The notes: generated by a model not told the origin, from the letters alone. Positions 22,680-35,350 are shown, counted from the stretch's first letter. The stretch: DNA of 64,000 bases from Saccopteryx bilineata (GCF_036850765.1 NC_089492.1:180064106-180128105), one strand, 5' to 3'. Numbers and translations are program-made.

Positions 22680-23620
22680 AGTAAACTAGATTGCATTAAA
22701 AAACTCTAGATCAATATCACTTATGAATATTATTGCAAAAATCTTAAATAAAATATTAAAACACATAATACAACAGCTCACTAAAAGTAACATATTTCAA
22801 ATAAGGGGGATCCTACAAAAGCAAGTGCAATTCATTACTAGAAGATTTAATAATATAATTCTTCATATTAAGGGTGCTAAAGAGAATGATCATATAATAA
22901 TCTCAACAGAAGTATGTAGGTCATTTGATAAGTTTGATAAAGTAACTTTTGTTCATGTTAAATTAAGCACTCAATAAAATATGAATTGGAAACTACTTCC
23001 TTTATATGATTGCATGTGTGTGTGTGTGTGTTTGCATTTCAGTTCAAAAGACATCTTAGTTAATGTCCTAACACTAGAAACTTTTCAATAAGTGAAGAAA
23101 AAGACAAGGATGCCCATTATCTTTACCACTATTTAACACTAGGCTAAAGGTATTAGCCAATACAATTAGACAAGAAAAACTAATCAGAAGAAAAAAAATT
23201 GGAAAGCAAGAGGCTAACCTCTGTCTGCAGGAAACATGATTTTATATATACACAATTTCCAATGAACCAATGAAAAACTACTTTAAATAATAAAAATGTG
23301 ATAGATGATAAAATTAATATAAAAATCAATAACCTTCTTATATACTAACTAAAATGAGACAGAAAATATAATTGTAGGGAAGATACTGTTATTGACAGCA
23401 AAAAAACCCCCAAAATCAAGACCCTGGGATGAACCTAAACATTCAGAAGTTATATGAGGTCAAGTGTAAAACACCACTGAAGATATAAGAGAAGACTCAA
23501 AAAAAAAAAAAAAAGACTCAACATTATAAATGTGCCAGTTCTTTCTAAATTAATTTATAAATTTAACATAATCCCTCCCAAATTTAACTTCAGGACTTTT
23601 TCTTAGAACAAAAAATAATA
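22680..23620 (+). pseudogene. L1 ORF2 relic
   Basis: Plus-strand pieces of L1 ORF2 reverse transcriptase: NIIAKILNKILKHIIQQ at 22723 onward, then after frame breaks a segment near 23100-23185 that reads like the RQGCPLS-type RT block with ANTIRQEK. The frame is broken repeatedly and a (TG)n has expanded at 23014-23032. The only plus-strand L1 of size in the window. Confidence 0.75.
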
Positions 23621-24420
23621 ATAAAATAAAAAAAGAAATTCAAAAGAAATAAAAAGAGATATGTTTTGAGAGGTTTATCTGTTTTCTTCCAGTAGGTGGC
23701 ACTGTATTACAAGTCTTAGCTTTGTGAAATTCCTGGGCTGACCTCCACTGAGATGTTGCTGTCTCAATGATACAGGTGGAGCTGTGATGATGATGATGAG
23801 TGGGGAGTGTTGTGAGGGCTTTATGGCTTTAGTAAAGGCAATCTCAGGCCTCTGGGTCCTCCTCCTCATGTCTTAGCAGACCAGAGCACTTCTGTTCTTC
23901 AGGGGAGAGAGTAGCTCTGGAGAGCTAGCTGTGGAGTAAGTCTGCCAATCTGTACTCTGTGAGGTGAAGGAGGCTGGGGGGGGCTACACTTTGTTTTTCT
24001 GTCTCAGCACCAAGTGTGGGCTGTCAACAGAGTGTGGGAACACTGATCATGACCCCTCATTCTGCCATGGCTTTGGTAGTATCTCCTCCACTGCCCCTCA
24101 GTCTCACCACTCCTCCTGGCAGAAGAAGACCTAGTCACTCCAGGATTCTTCCCTCTCTGGAGCCCTGACTGACAAAACCCAGACAGTCTGGGCTTTCTTC
24201 TTCTCCAGAGGTGACCATGAGTGTATCTTATTTTATGCTCCCCTTCTCAACCCTTCTCACCTTTAGTTGATTTCATGTCTGGGTCTTTCAAGCAAGCCTG
24301 AAAGCCCAGCTGGCATTCCTTCACTGAGTTATAGTCATTCAACTTGTTGAAATTTTGATGGGAGAGACTCAGGGTATCTCTCATGCCGCCATTACTCTGA
24401 CATCATCTTCCTATTGCCAG
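23621..24420. other. Possible old L1-like sequence
   Basis: The stretch beginning cttccagtaggtggcactgt (23687) and ending ctcatgccgccattactctg (24381) reads like worn L1-associated sequence. No convincing gene. Confidence 0.3.
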
Positions 24421-26633
24421 GATATATGTTTAGGTGAAAAAACCAATGTAGAATAAAATACATTTACTCTTTAGCTAAGAAATGGAAAGTACACGTGCGC
24501 ATGCATATGTGCACACATATATACATATTTTGCTTATATTTGATAACAAAAAAGAAATGGAAGGCTAAATATTAAAATGTCAATTTTTATTAGGAAAGGG
24601 TAGATTGTCAGAAGCTATATTTCTGTGAATAAATAATTTTTTATTTATCTGACTTTGGAACCATGTAAGTATTCTACATCATTATAAAATTTGAAATTAG
24701 TGAATAATTTCTATAGAAAATAATAATGCTTAAAGGTTGAAAATAAAAGAACAACAATAAACCTGAATGCATAGTCAGATGGTAGAAAAATCACACAGTG
24801 AAATTATTTCTAGTGATTTTACATACAAGGGGTTGACAACATGTCCTTAACAGAAAAAAAGATCTTTCAAAACAAACAAAACTATCAGACTGTTTTCAAT
24901 ATCATATTGTTGGGAGTAGTGTTGGTATGATTATTCTGAAGCTGTTGTGAAAGTTTTCTGAGATAAAGCAAATGCATAATTATTTTATATTTGGATTCTA
25001 ACATTTCTGCTGTTTTGAGACCCAAGATTCTCCATGTAGGAATCTGGAGGTCCAGAAGAAGATCAAAGAGGTTAGGCCAGAATTTGAATAGGAAGTGTCA
25101 GCGTAAACTCATAATATATTTCATCTTAATACAAATATGTATATTTTCTAATTTTGTTCACCAAAATAACTTAGAGATAATGACCAACTAGTGACAATGA
25201 GCACTCCCAGATTAGATTTCTAACACGATTTTCCACTTAGAGGGCCCTTTGGAAAAATGACTGATTCTCAGAATGGAGCAAGGAATGTATGAAGAACTGG
25301 AAACATCTTGTCATACCAGGTGGCAAAGAAGGTATCAAGGAGTCATTATCAACTGATTGAGGAGCTAACAGGCCAATTTAACCATCAAAAAGGACAATAA
25401 CTGCAATGGGTTGAAACATATCCAATATCTTAAATCTGTAAGTTTATAATGATAACAAACAAACAAACAAACAAACAACCTGATTAATCTAATCACTATT
25501 GGAAGATAACAGGAAACACGCATTGTTTTGTAAACTAGTTAAGCATTTATTCTGTCATTCCTAAAGAACTGTACAACTGATGGCCAAATAGTAGACATGA
25601 GAAATTTTCTCTTCTTAGAAATAGTCTAGCTATAAATGCAAAGGAATCGTTATATAATAATTTCACAACACCCAATGAATTTGTGAAATTGAGCATTGAA
25701 TAGCAAGGTTGCTAATATTACAGAAAGAGACAACCAGATGTTATCTGCCTCCTGGTGGGAGAGCACCCTTCCTCCCAACCAAGAAGTTGTCTTGTCCTAA
25801 GAAAATAATCAGAATCTGAACTATCCTCGAGACCGAACCACCAATTTATAAAAGACAGAAAATGCAAGAATATATTAACACAACTGGATACAATGAAAAA
25901 GCTGCAGTGTGGGAAATTCTACAGGAAAAATGACCTAGTTTCTTCAGCAAATAAATTATAAGAGACAGAGATTGGAGGAGAGAACAGAGAAAGAGAACAC
26001 CTTTAAAGATGAAAAGATATTTAAAAGGTGTATCAATGCAATAGCAATGTGTAGACTTTACACAAATTCTGGTTCAAACAAAAACTAAGATATTATTTTT
26101 ATAATAAGATGTTTGGGAATTTAAACACTGGATATTGGCTAATAATAGTAAATGATTGGTATATTTAAGTATGATAATGATATTGTGGTTGTTTTTTAAA
26201 ATTCTCATGTTAAGAAGATACTGAAATATTTATAGATAAATAATATGATGGGGAAAGTGAATGTAAGTATAGACTCCATATCATCTGTAACTATATCATA
26301 AATAAAACAAGATGAGCCTTGTGTTGATCATTGTTGAAGCTGGTTGATGGATACATGAGCTTATTTTACTAGTTTTCCTACTATTGTATATGTCTGAAAT
26401 TTTCCACAATAAAAAGTTAGAACAAGGTTTAAAGCAAACAAGGCAAAATAAATGATTTTGGTGGGTATATATATATATATATATTCATTGTACTATTTTC
26501 TATTCATAAAAAGATTTGTTCACAATTAAAAACAAAGCTATTTGTAAAATAAACTACAATGAGAATAGAAGTGGGGATACTTAAACTGAGGGAGGGCTCT
26601 AGCTACATAGAATCATTTTTGTGTGTGTGACAG
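24421..26633. other. No recognised feature
   Basis: AT-rich non-coding DNA with (CAAA)n at 25457-25479 and (AT)n at 26466-26484. Confidence 0.55.
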
Positions 26634-26901
26634 CAGAGGCAGATTTAACTGCGGATGCAGTAGTTGTGTGCCCTGGGACTCAACTTTTGAAAGGCCCTGC
26701 AAAACCCCAACTTTACACTTTTTTCTAATGACACCAAGTTTGGTTTCCTATGTGCAATTTTAATATTCATAGTACATAGTATTTTTTATTTATTTAAAAA
26801 TATGGTTAACATGTATTTTTATTTTCCCTGTGTCTCTTTTTTTCAAGGGGCATAATATTTTTTTCTGTGCTCAGGGCCTCAACTGACCTTAATCTGCCTC
26901 T
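26634..26901. mobile_element. Short TIR element (hAT-like, tentative)
   Basis: Inverted ends: cagaggcagattta at 26634-26647 and cttaatctgcctct at 26888-26901. Interior AT-rich with no frame. A SINE-B abuts the right end, so the 8-base duplication cannot be confirmed. Confidence 0.55.
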
Positions 26902-27293
26902 AACAGAGAGAGAGACAGAGAGAGGGACAGATAGGAACAGACAGACAGGAAGAGAGAGAGATGAAAAGCATCAATTCTTAGTTGCGGCTCCTTAGTTGTT
27001 CATTGATTGCTTTCTCATATGCGCCTTGATCTGGGGGCTGCAGCAGAGCAAGTTACCCCTTGCTCAAACCAGTAACCTTAGGCTTCAAGCCAGTGACCTT
27101 TGGGCTCAAGCCAGTGACCATGGGGTCATGTTTATGATCCCACGCTAAAGCCAGTGACCCTACACTCAAGCAGGTAAGCCTGCACTCAAGCCAAATAAGC
27201 CTGTACTCAAGCCAGCAACCTCGGGATTTTGAACCTGGGTCCTCTGCATCCCAGTATGACATTCTGTCTACTGTGTCACCACCCAGTTAGGCT
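26902..27293 (-). mobile_element. SINE-B, minus, long form
   Basis: GA-rich tail 26903-26960, repeated 'ctcaagccagtgacc' modules, head caccacccagttaggct. Old, CpG-poor. Confidence 0.85.
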
Positions 27294-28242
27294 GTAAAAT
27301 GTTATTTCTTGAAGAAAAAGATAAAAAACCTGAGGTGAATAAACAAAACACTAAAATCTGCACCTGGTGGTGGGCATACGGGTATCTGCTAATTATTTTC
27401 TATGCCTTTTGTTTGTTAAAATTTTCTATAATTTAATTAATTAATTAATTTTAAAGTGTCTGTGTAGTGCCAAGGTCAAATTTTCCCTCTGGGGAAGTGG
27501 ATTGGAGCCAGTCACAGAGATCACAAATAGATTTCACCCTTGGAGATTTTGTATCAGTGAGAAGTGAATAGAAAGGACGGCCTGGTCAGGGAGAAGGGGG
27601 CACTCCCACATCCCAATTCCACTACTTATTTTCCTGTAATCTGCAGCTCTCTGGGAATGCTAAACCTTCCAAGTGATCAATAAACAAATAAACACAGCAA
27701 AGAGAAACCTCAGTGTGGGGGTGGGGGTCAGATATTTTCTCTACTTCCTCAATAGGTACCTAAGGCACTTCCCTCCACATACGTACACTGATGGTCAGCA
27801 CCTGGAACCTTGACCTAGAAACTACATTCTCAGAGCTGGCGTCTTGCCTCTGGTCAGGCAAGTTCCAGCACTGTGAGGTTCATCCAATTTTTCATTGGCT
27901 AAAGTTCTTAAATAGTTTACTTAAACATTTCCCAATCATTTGGCTGACTCCAGAAATTACCTCAAAGTCAGATCTGGGAAACTTGGCAGAAAAGTGTGTT
28001 TTGAGGATATGCAAAGAATATAGTTAAAACGTTTTGCTCCAAGTGGTAAGACGGAGTGTACTTATCATTTTGACAAACAAAATTTGAGATAAACCTTTGG
28101 GATTGTTGAGGGGTGGAGATGAGGATAATTTATTTTGGAAACTGAAAGGGCAATCTGTTAATGTCAGTGGCCACCCAGGGAGGCCAGAGTACCAGAGTCC
28201 AGGTTCTTGTTACAACCTGAGAAAGGATTTGAGAACATGACA
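27294..28242. other. No recognised feature
   Basis: Non-coding. A (TTAA)n-like patch at 27432-27451. The frame at 27791-28027 has no recognisable domain. Confidence 0.5.
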
Positions 28243-28605
28243 GAAAGATTTAACAACCCTGGCTGGTTGGCTCAGCGGTAGAGTGTTGGCCTGGTGTGTG
28301 GAAGTCCCAGTTTGATTCCTGGTCAGGGCACACAGGAGAAGCGACCATCTGCTTCTCCACACCCTCCCTCTGCTCCTTCCGCAGCCATGGCTCTAATGGT
28401 TGGAGCAAGTTGGCTCCAGATGCTGAGGATGGCTCCATCACCTCACCTCAGGTGCTAAAATAGCTTTGTTGCCAGGCAATGGAGCAGTGGCCCAAACTGG
28501 CATAGCATCACCTAGTAGGAGGCTTGCTGGATGGATCATGGTCAAGGCGCATGGTCTGTCTCTGCCTCCCTGCCTCTCAATTAAAAAAAAAGAAAGAAAG
28601 ATTTA
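28243..28605 (+). mobile_element. SINE-A, older copy
   Basis: Head ccctggctggttggctcagc from 28258; body shortened. Duplication gaaagattta at 28243-28252 and 28596-28605. CpGs mostly lost. Confidence 0.87.
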
Positions 28606-28910
28606 AAAAAATACAGTAAATTTATTAAAGTGATAGCACACATTCCAGAAGTGAGAGTGTGTGACCTCAAAGAACAAGATGCCCCAATGGAGTCCGGGTG
28701 GAAGGGTTTTGTTAAATGGGGGTAGGGGGTAGTGGTAAAAGGGGTGTAGGGGTGGTCCTTAGCTTCTCACACTGGTGGGGAGACTGCAGACAGGGATAAT
28801 CCTTGTCCCTCCTCTCCAGATAGTGATTTCTTTTTTGGTCCTTCTGGGACTATCATGGTGATTTTGTAATTCAAATTTGTTATAAAGATATTCAGTTTAT
28901 TATTTTTTTC
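28606..28910. other. No recognised feature
   Basis: Non-coding, with a G-rich patch at 28719-28760. Confidence 0.55.
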
Positions 28911-29147
28911 TGTTATCTTTAAACTTTTTTATTGAATTTATTGGGGTGACACTGGTTAATAAAATTATATAGTTTCAGGTGTACAATTCTGTAACACATC
29001 ATCTGTACATTGTACTGTGTGCTCATCACCCCAAGTCAAGTCTTCTTCCATCATCATCTGTCCCCCCGAACCCTCTACTTCCCCCACCCCTTTCCCTCTT
29101 GTATCCCCATGCTATTATCTGTGTTTATGAGTCTTTTCTTTGCTTAA

Positions 29148-29547
29148 TCCCACCACCTTTTTTTTTTTTTTTTAGCAAAGGAGAGAGAGAGACAGGGACA
29201 GACAGACAGGAAAAGAGAGAGATTAGAAGCATCAACTCAGAATTGTGACACCTTAGTTGTTCATTGATAGCTTTCTCATATGTTCCTTGACCAGGGGGCT
29301 CCAGCTGAGCCAGTGACCCCTTGTTGAAGACAATGACTTTGTGGTCAAGCCAGCAACCTTTAGGCTCAAACCAGCAACCACAGGGTCATGTCTATGATCC
29401 CACACTCAAGCTGGCAACCCTGTGCTCAAGCTGGTTAGCCTGCGCTCAAGCCAGGGACCTCAGGGTTTCCAACCTGAGTCCTCAGCATTCCAGGCCGATG
29501 CTCTTTCCACTGTGCCGCCACTGGGCTAGGCTCCCTTCACCTTTTTT
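29148..29547 (-). mobile_element. SINE-B, minus, inside L1
   Basis: Poly-T/GA tail at 29158-29225, head gccactgggctaggct at 29517-29532. Flanks tcccaccacctttttt (29148) and tcccttcacctttttt (29532), 14 of 16 identical. L1 text resumes after it. Confidence 0.87.
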
Positions 29548-29630
29548 ACCAGCCCTCAGCTCCTCTGACAGCTTTCAGTCTATTCTCTATATCCATGAGT
29601 TTGTTTCTATTTTGTTTGCTAGTTTTCTCA

Positions 29631-29855
29631 TTAGATTCCACATATGAGTAAAATCATATGGTACTCATCTTTCTCTGACTGGCTTATTTCCTTTAACATA
29701 ATACTCTCCAGGTTTATCGATGCTGTCACAAAAGGTAAAGTTTCCTTCTTCTTTATGGCTGAGTAGTATTCCATTGTGTAAATGTACCACAGTTTTTTAT
29801 TCATGCATCTACTGATGGACACTTGGGCTACTGTAAATAACACTGCAATGAACAA
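29631..29855 (-). pseudogene. L1 ORF2 C-terminal relic
   Basis: About 75 codons containing YIYTMEYYSAIKKKE, a well-known motif of the L1 ORF2 C-terminal region. A fragment of a 5'-truncated L1; no endonuclease or RT domain present. Confidence 0.85.
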
Positions 29856-29930
29856 AAGGGTGCATATATTCTTTTAAATTAGTGTTTTGAGTTTTTTTGG
29901 ATATATTCCCAGAAGTGGAATTGCTGAGTC

Positions 29931-30498
29931 TCAATGAAAATTTATTAGAAATATAATCTAATGGCCCTGTTGGTCACTATTTAGTCAGTATGACTGCTGA
30001 ATCTGGTTGAGACCTGTTTCACTTGTCTCAATTACAGAAAATTGGGGAAAGGGAAGTGGGGAAATAGGAGGTCAGTGAAGGTCACATCTGCGATGTTCCA
30101 CAAGACGGCAAAGGGGAGGGGTAGAGCTTGCGGCCTTTGTTACTTGCTCTAGCTTTTCTGTCTCGTTGTGCTTTCAGGCTTTGCCAAACTAGCCTGGTGT
30201 AAGTAGAACAGATTCTGCATGAATTCTGGAGTGTGGACCCTAAGGCCATTAAAATTGTGGCATTGCTTTGAATCAAGGTGGGTGGTGGTGGTACAGGCAT
30301 CAGATACTTTCATCTCAGTTGGCTTGATTCTATCTCTCTTTGGAAAGCCAAGTATCATGAATTTATTTGGGGAAAAAGGAAAAGAAGGCATATTGCTGAC
30401 TACCTTCTTCTGTAAATACTCTTTAATATTAAATACTTTTGAAATAAACATTTTCAAAAAAGACCAGTTAAAAGGCTGAATTTCTAAACAGAAAAAAA
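29931..30498. other. No recognised gene
   Basis: Non-coding. A 194-codon minus-strand frame (30149-30733) runs through this stretch and across a SINE-C, so it is not a conserved gene. Confidence 0.5.
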
Positions 30499-30694
30499 CA
30501 TTGTTGCCTGACCTGTGGTGGCGCAGTGGATAAAGCATCAACCTGGAAATGCTGAGGTCGCTGGTTTGAAACCTTTGGCTTGCCTGGTCAAGGCACATAT
30601 GGGAGTTGAAGCTCCCTGCTCCTCCCCCCTTCTCTCTCTCTCTCTCCTCTAAAATAAATAAATAAATAAAAAAATTAAAAAAAAAAAATTGTTG
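30499..30694 (+). mobile_element. SINE-C, short type
   Basis: Head gcctgacctgtggtggcgca, CT-rich middle, (AAAT)n/A tail. Flanked by attgttg on both sides (about 30499-30505 and 30688-30694). Confidence 0.9.
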
Positions 30695-31630
30695 TAAAAT
30701 CAGACAAAGTAAATTTATTAAGCATTCATTCATTCATTTATTAAACATCTACTGTGTCCCTACTAGTGCTGCCAGGTTCTGAGGTTACCCAAAGGACACA
30801 ATGGCCTCTTACAAGGAGAGGCACTGAGTAAAGATGTACTAAGTTTTACTTCCATTAAATTAAATTAAAAGTCAGTTGTTACTTAACATTTATATAATTA
30901 CAGGCAGTCATTATTTGGATTGTTTTGCAAAGGCCAAATCTGACTCAGTGAGCCTTTGATTTATGGAGACAAGGTGGCAGCAGCAGCAACATGAAACATC
31001 TCCCAGAACAAAGCTCACCAAAGAAACAATTACACAGGAGGTTTAGCTCAGGAAAAGTGACAGGGAAATAGCTCAGGGTACAAAGCTCTTCATCTTGGTT
31101 TCCAAAGTGCAGTGGTTTAACATTTTAAAAGACCGCTCTGGGGAGCACTTTCCCCTGTAAGTTTCTTTCACACTTTTATACTCAGGAGGTACAATAGAGC
31201 CAGGGACATCTTCTACTCTAAAATGGGATTTTCCTGACTTTACTTAGAGATTAGATTAAAATAGCATTTTACTTCTCATCAAGCCTGAAGACAGGATTAC
31301 ACTTGAGTCTGGTTCTTCCATTTTAAAACATGAATTGTCAACCAGAAGATGAGACTTTTAACCAAGCAACCTCATTGTTATGGGAACTGGCCTCTTATGT
31401 TCATAAAGTTCCCCACTAAAATGAGCACCAGAGGTCTGTAAATATCCAGACTGTCACCTCTTTCCCTTGCACTGATAAATGTTTTAGTGGTTGTTTTTTC
31501 TGGTCAGATCCAGCTGCCTCGAGAGATTTTAATATTTATTTTTTTACTTATTCCTCCCCTGAGTTTCCTGAACTTTTCACTCTTTAAAAGAAAGACTAAA
31601 TTAGACCAAATTAAAACCCTTAGATACCTC
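30695..31630. other. No recognised feature
   Basis: Non-coding; a (CATT)n patch at 30724-30740. Confidence 0.55.
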
Positions 31631-31849
31631 TCTGTGTTATAGAACAGAAAGAGTTCATCCATCTCATACTAGCAGGGCCAAACCCTAAACATAATTGCAG
31701 TGGAGAAATAGTGGCTATTTCATTATGAATGGCATCATCCAGGAGAACTGGCCACTCTCTCTCTCTCTCTCTCTTTCTATATATATAAAGGAGGTTTACA
31801 GTTGTAACTGCACAAAACATAGTTAATTCTTGTATTATTATTTATTAAT

Positions 31850-32064
31850 TACAGGCAGTTCTTGGGTTACAAAATAGGTTCTGTAGTTTTGTTCTTAAAT
31901 TGAATTTGTGTGTAAGTTAGAACAGGTACATTTACCTATACCTGCAACTTAGGGAGATGCTTGTCTTAACATAGTGTTTATTTTTACCTTTCTGTGCATA
32001 CAAATACTTAAACATTTTCAAACCTACAGAACCTATCTCGTTCATAACCTGAAGACTGCATGTA
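31850..32064. mobile_element. TA-flanked MITE within LTR
   Basis: Inverted ends: caggcagttcttgggttaca at the left; the right end (32030-32058) reads in reverse complement as cagtcttcaggttatgaacg. TA dinucleotides adjoin both ends. Outside it a second inverted pair (tttacagttgt near 31795; acaactgtaaac near 32080) suggests a larger or nested palindrome. Possibly Tigger-like; superfamily uncertain. Confidence 0.65.
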
Positions 32065-32126
32065 TTGAGTTTCCATATGAACAACTGTAAACTTACTTTT
32101 TGCCATCCATATATATGTATATATGT

Positions 32127-32172
32127 GTGTGTGTGTGTGTATGTGTATACATGTGTGTATGTGTGTGTGTGT
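32127..32172. repeat. (TG)n microsatellite
   Basis: TG/TATG repeats with interruptions in the rearranged ERV-A 3' LTR. Confidence 0.9.
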
Positions 32173-32699
32173 TAAGAGATTGATAGCAAAAGAGAGAGAG
32201 AGAGAGGGATGATTTTTAGAGTTAGGATTAAAACTAAACGTAATCAAAGTCCTAAGTACCCTGTTTCAATTCCTCCCTTTCTATTGATCATTTTTCAGTC
32301 TTGAGGGAGAAGGGTTGATACCTGCTCTAGCTGCTTCCTGTTGAGAAGGGAGGGTATTTGGGGGTTAGAGGAATGAAACTGTTTTACATGTAATTGGAAA
32401 TATTCTTGAGTCCCAGGCTGAGAGTCCTCAGCTTGAATCATCATCAGGTGGATAGTTTTAGCTGCACTCAGACACAACTGTCAAGGGAGTAACACTCGAT
32501 TTGTATCCCAACACCAAAAAGAAGCAAGACTAATATGGGCATTCCCCAGTGGCTTGGAATGCCTCCCCGTAGGAAAAGTTGTCACCCCGGTCTGTGGCTG
32601 TATTCCTGTGGGTTAACAGATCAGCCTCATAAGCAACATTCTTGTCAGATTAGAGCACATGTTTTCCTGGGTGTGTGGGGGAAAGGAGCCCCAACTTAT

Positions 32700-32960
32700 C
32701 TTTGCTTATTGCTCCATCTATCATTTCCAGTCTGAGATGTTGAATAGGTGTATAATCTAAGGTATTCCTTCTGCACTAGTCTGCAGTAGTTCATATTACC
32801 AGCAGTCAGACCGGTTATGTATTTCTGCATAAGTTGCAGCCCACGACAGGATGGCATTAGCTGTAACAAGTAGAAATTGCAACAAGAGAAAGTTAAAGAT
32901 TAGGAAACAAACAATTTTCTTCTCCGTCAGGTGTTTTGGAATGAGAATAACCCCATTTAT
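32700..32960 (-). pseudogene. ERV-A env N-terminal relic
   Basis: Minus-strand text near 32870-32800 includes a signature resembling the start of a gamma-like Env (AEIHNRSDCW). It breaks at once by a stop, and little env follows before the 3' LTR, so most of env is gone. Not functional. Confidence 0.5.
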
Positions 32961-33049
32961 TGCTAATCCATCTGCCTTTCTGGTGAGTAGAAGAACCCTA
33001 AATCTCTAAGTCTTCTAAAAAATATTCAGGCTGGGCTACCATTAAGTCA

Positions 33050-33430
33050 ATGTCACGAATAAGAGCTGCTACCAAGAATACTGGGGTTTTAGTTTAGGAC
33101 ACCAGTTTGACAACTTGACCTGCTTTATTATTGACTTGGGAGATAAAGTCAACAGTCTTCTGATGACCTGGGCAGTGTATGATGCTGGAGACCTCCTATC
33201 TTCTAAGAATGTTTAATTTCTTTTCTTTCAGATGTAAAAAGTTCTCTTTCTTTCCAAATAGCTCTGTGGATATATACTACCATAAATACATATTTGGAAT
33301 CCATGTAGATATTGACTCTCTTACCTTTTCCTAGGTGTAGGGCTCAGGTTAGGGCCAACAATTCAGCCTTCTGTCAGACTGAAGTACCTGTCGGTGGGGC
33401 CTCAGCTTCCAAGGTGTCTTGGAGAGTCAC
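33050..33430 (-). pseudogene. ERV-A RNase H relic
   Basis: Minus-strand frame with ELLALTRALHLGKGKR and NIYMDSKYVF, the acidic DSK-type region of retroviral RNase H, and a following helix (RAIWKERELF). Stops follow. Env-like sequence begins shortly after, with no integrase recognised between. Confidence 0.78.
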
Positions 33431-33941
33431 CGCGCATAACCTGCTTTCCAGTTTCCAGTGTTCATGAGCTGCTTCCGTTGGTGAACAGCTCAGTATTGGG
33501 ATTCTTTAACAGTAAGCCCACCAGGTCTGGTCAGCTATAGGAGACTTGTTCAGTTATTTGAATACAGTTGTGTTTGGGTCTGGTGCAGAGGAAAGCAGGG
33601 TGGCTTGTTTAGAGTAGAGATAGTCTTGAGAATGACATTAAGATTGACTAAAGAATGGCCTAGTATTTTTCCAGTCAACCAGAGGTCAGCCAGTATCTTC
33701 CCTTTTGTTCTGTGAGGGCAACACAGTGTGGGGTATATACTGTGAGAGGTGGTCCCAGGGGGAACTTCTCGGCTTTCGGCAGGTCACAGGTAGCAGCCAT
33801 GGTCCTCAGACAAACTGGCCATCCACGAGCACAGTATCCAGCTGTTTTGAGAAGCTAGTCATTGGCCTTTTAGTATTTTCTAGGTTCTGGGTCAAGACCC
33901 CCCAGTCCTATTTCTTGTCTTTCAAGTACAGTACAAACAAA

Positions 33942-34361
33942 TCAAATGGCTTTTTTTTTTTTTTTTTTTTGGTATTTTTCTGAAGCTGGAAACGGGGAGA
34001 GACAGTCAGACTCCTGCATGCGCCCGACCGGGATCCACCCGGCACGCCCACCAGGGGCGAAGCTCTGCCCACCAGGGGGCGATGCTCTGCCCCTCCAGGG
34101 CGTCGCTCTGCCTCGACCAGAGCCACTCTAGCGCCTGGGGCAGAGTCCAAGGAGCCATCCCCAGCGCCTGGGCCATCTTTGCTCCAATGGAGCCTTGGCT
34201 GTGGGAGGGGAAGAGAGAGACAGAGAGGAAGGAGGGGGTGGGGGTGGAGAAGCAAATGGGCGCTTCTCCTATGTGCCCTGGCCAGGAATCAAACCCGGGT
34301 CCCCCGCACGCCAGGCTGATGCTCTACCGCTGAGCCAACCGGCCAGGGCCTCAAAATGGCT
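33942..34361 (-). mobile_element. SINE-A, minus, young
   Basis: Full-length reverse copy with CpGs largely kept; poly-T 33951-33970; head ending gagccaaccggccagggcc at 34332-34350. Flanks caaatggc (about 33942-33950) and caaaatggc (about 34352-34361). Two adjacent copies of an 'agctctgcccaccaggggg' type module are in the body. Confidence 0.92.
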
Positions 34362-34379
34362 TTTTTAAGTCTGGAAGGC

Positions 34380-35350
34380 CTTTGGTATCCCTCAGTTCAA
34401 AACAAAGCAAAGGCTCTGGATCTGTTCCTTTCAGTGCCTCATATAATAGTTTCACAATCAAGCCAAAGTTTTAAATCCAGATCCCACAAAAGCCAGCCAT
34501 TCCTAGGAATCCCATGAGCTTGCAGCAAGGAGTGTGCATTGCCATCCTAGCTGGGGCTTTTCTCCTCTCTGGGAGCAAGTTTCTATGTCCTTGAGATAAT
34601 TCAAATCCCAACTATTTCTCAGAGGATTTAGATATTTAGGCTTTCTTTTGGGAAACTTTATATCTCCATTCAGCCAGGAAGTTCAGGTTAGAATGGTATT
34701 TTTGTCAGAAGCTTCTTTGCTGAAACTGGTGATGAGAATGTTAACATATTGGATCAGTGCCCCATTATCCAGCCCGAGTTCCCTTAGAGCTGTAGCTAAA
34801 GCCTCTCCAAACAGAATGGGGGGAGTTTTGAATACCTGGAGAATAGTCCTGTGGTCTGTTGTTTAACTTGAGAGACTGGGCCCTCCCATTCGAATGCAAA
34901 CAGTTCCTGAGACTAAGGCTGAGAGGAATGCAAAAGAAGGCAACTTTTAAATCTAGCATAGTAAACCAACAGAATTTCCCTGACAGCAAAGGATTAGGGA
35001 CTACCAGGTGGACGTTTTTTTCACTATCTGGTTAATGGCCCCCAAGTCCTAGGCAAACTGGTATGAATTACTGCCCCATTTCTGCACCAGTAAGATAGGA
35101 GTATTGGTAGAGAATGACAAGGTCCCATAAGCTTGTGTTCTAAGAATGCTGCCACCAGTGGTTGGATTCCCCTGCTGTTTTAGATGGGAGGTGGTTGCTC
35201 CTGCCCAAGATTGTATTTGGATTGGAGTAGTGGTTTCTGCCTTTTCAGGTCTGCCCTTTGCCCATACTTTCAGAGTTACTTTTAGACTCCTGATAAAGAT
35301 CTTTGCCAGAATGTCTTTCTCAGCTAAGGTCAGTAAAGCTGGGGGCATGA
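34380..35350 (-). pseudogene. ERV-A reverse transcriptase relic
   Basis: Two minus-strand frames (34765-34989; 35049-35348) carry RT text: TPILLVQKWGSNSY in the second, LDLKVAFFCIPLS and IQNSPHSVW in the first, in the order expected of a gamma-like RT. The catalytic YxDD block lies downstream in degenerate sequence and I did not resolve it. Frame shifts separate the pieces. Confidence 0.8.

Larger units (their letters stand above)
28915..29930 (-). mobile_element. L1 3' portion, minus
   Basis: T-rich start then tttattggggtgacactgg, with the antisense ORF2 end further right. A SINE-B (29163-29531) lies inside. A frame at 29631-29855 minus is a piece of ORF2. Confidence 0.85.
31635..32268 (-). 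repeat. ERV-A 3' LTR, rearranged
   Basis: Aligns with the other LTR at 31635-31749 and about 32185-32268. The centre is foreign: (CT)n at 31753-31776, a TA-flanked MITE at 31850-32064, and (TG)n/(GA)n at 32127-32206. Confidence 0.8.

Noticed and set aside
30149..30733. 194-codon minus-strand frame, the longest in the window
   Set aside because: It runs through a SINE-C and its low-complexity tail; no domain, no coding signature.
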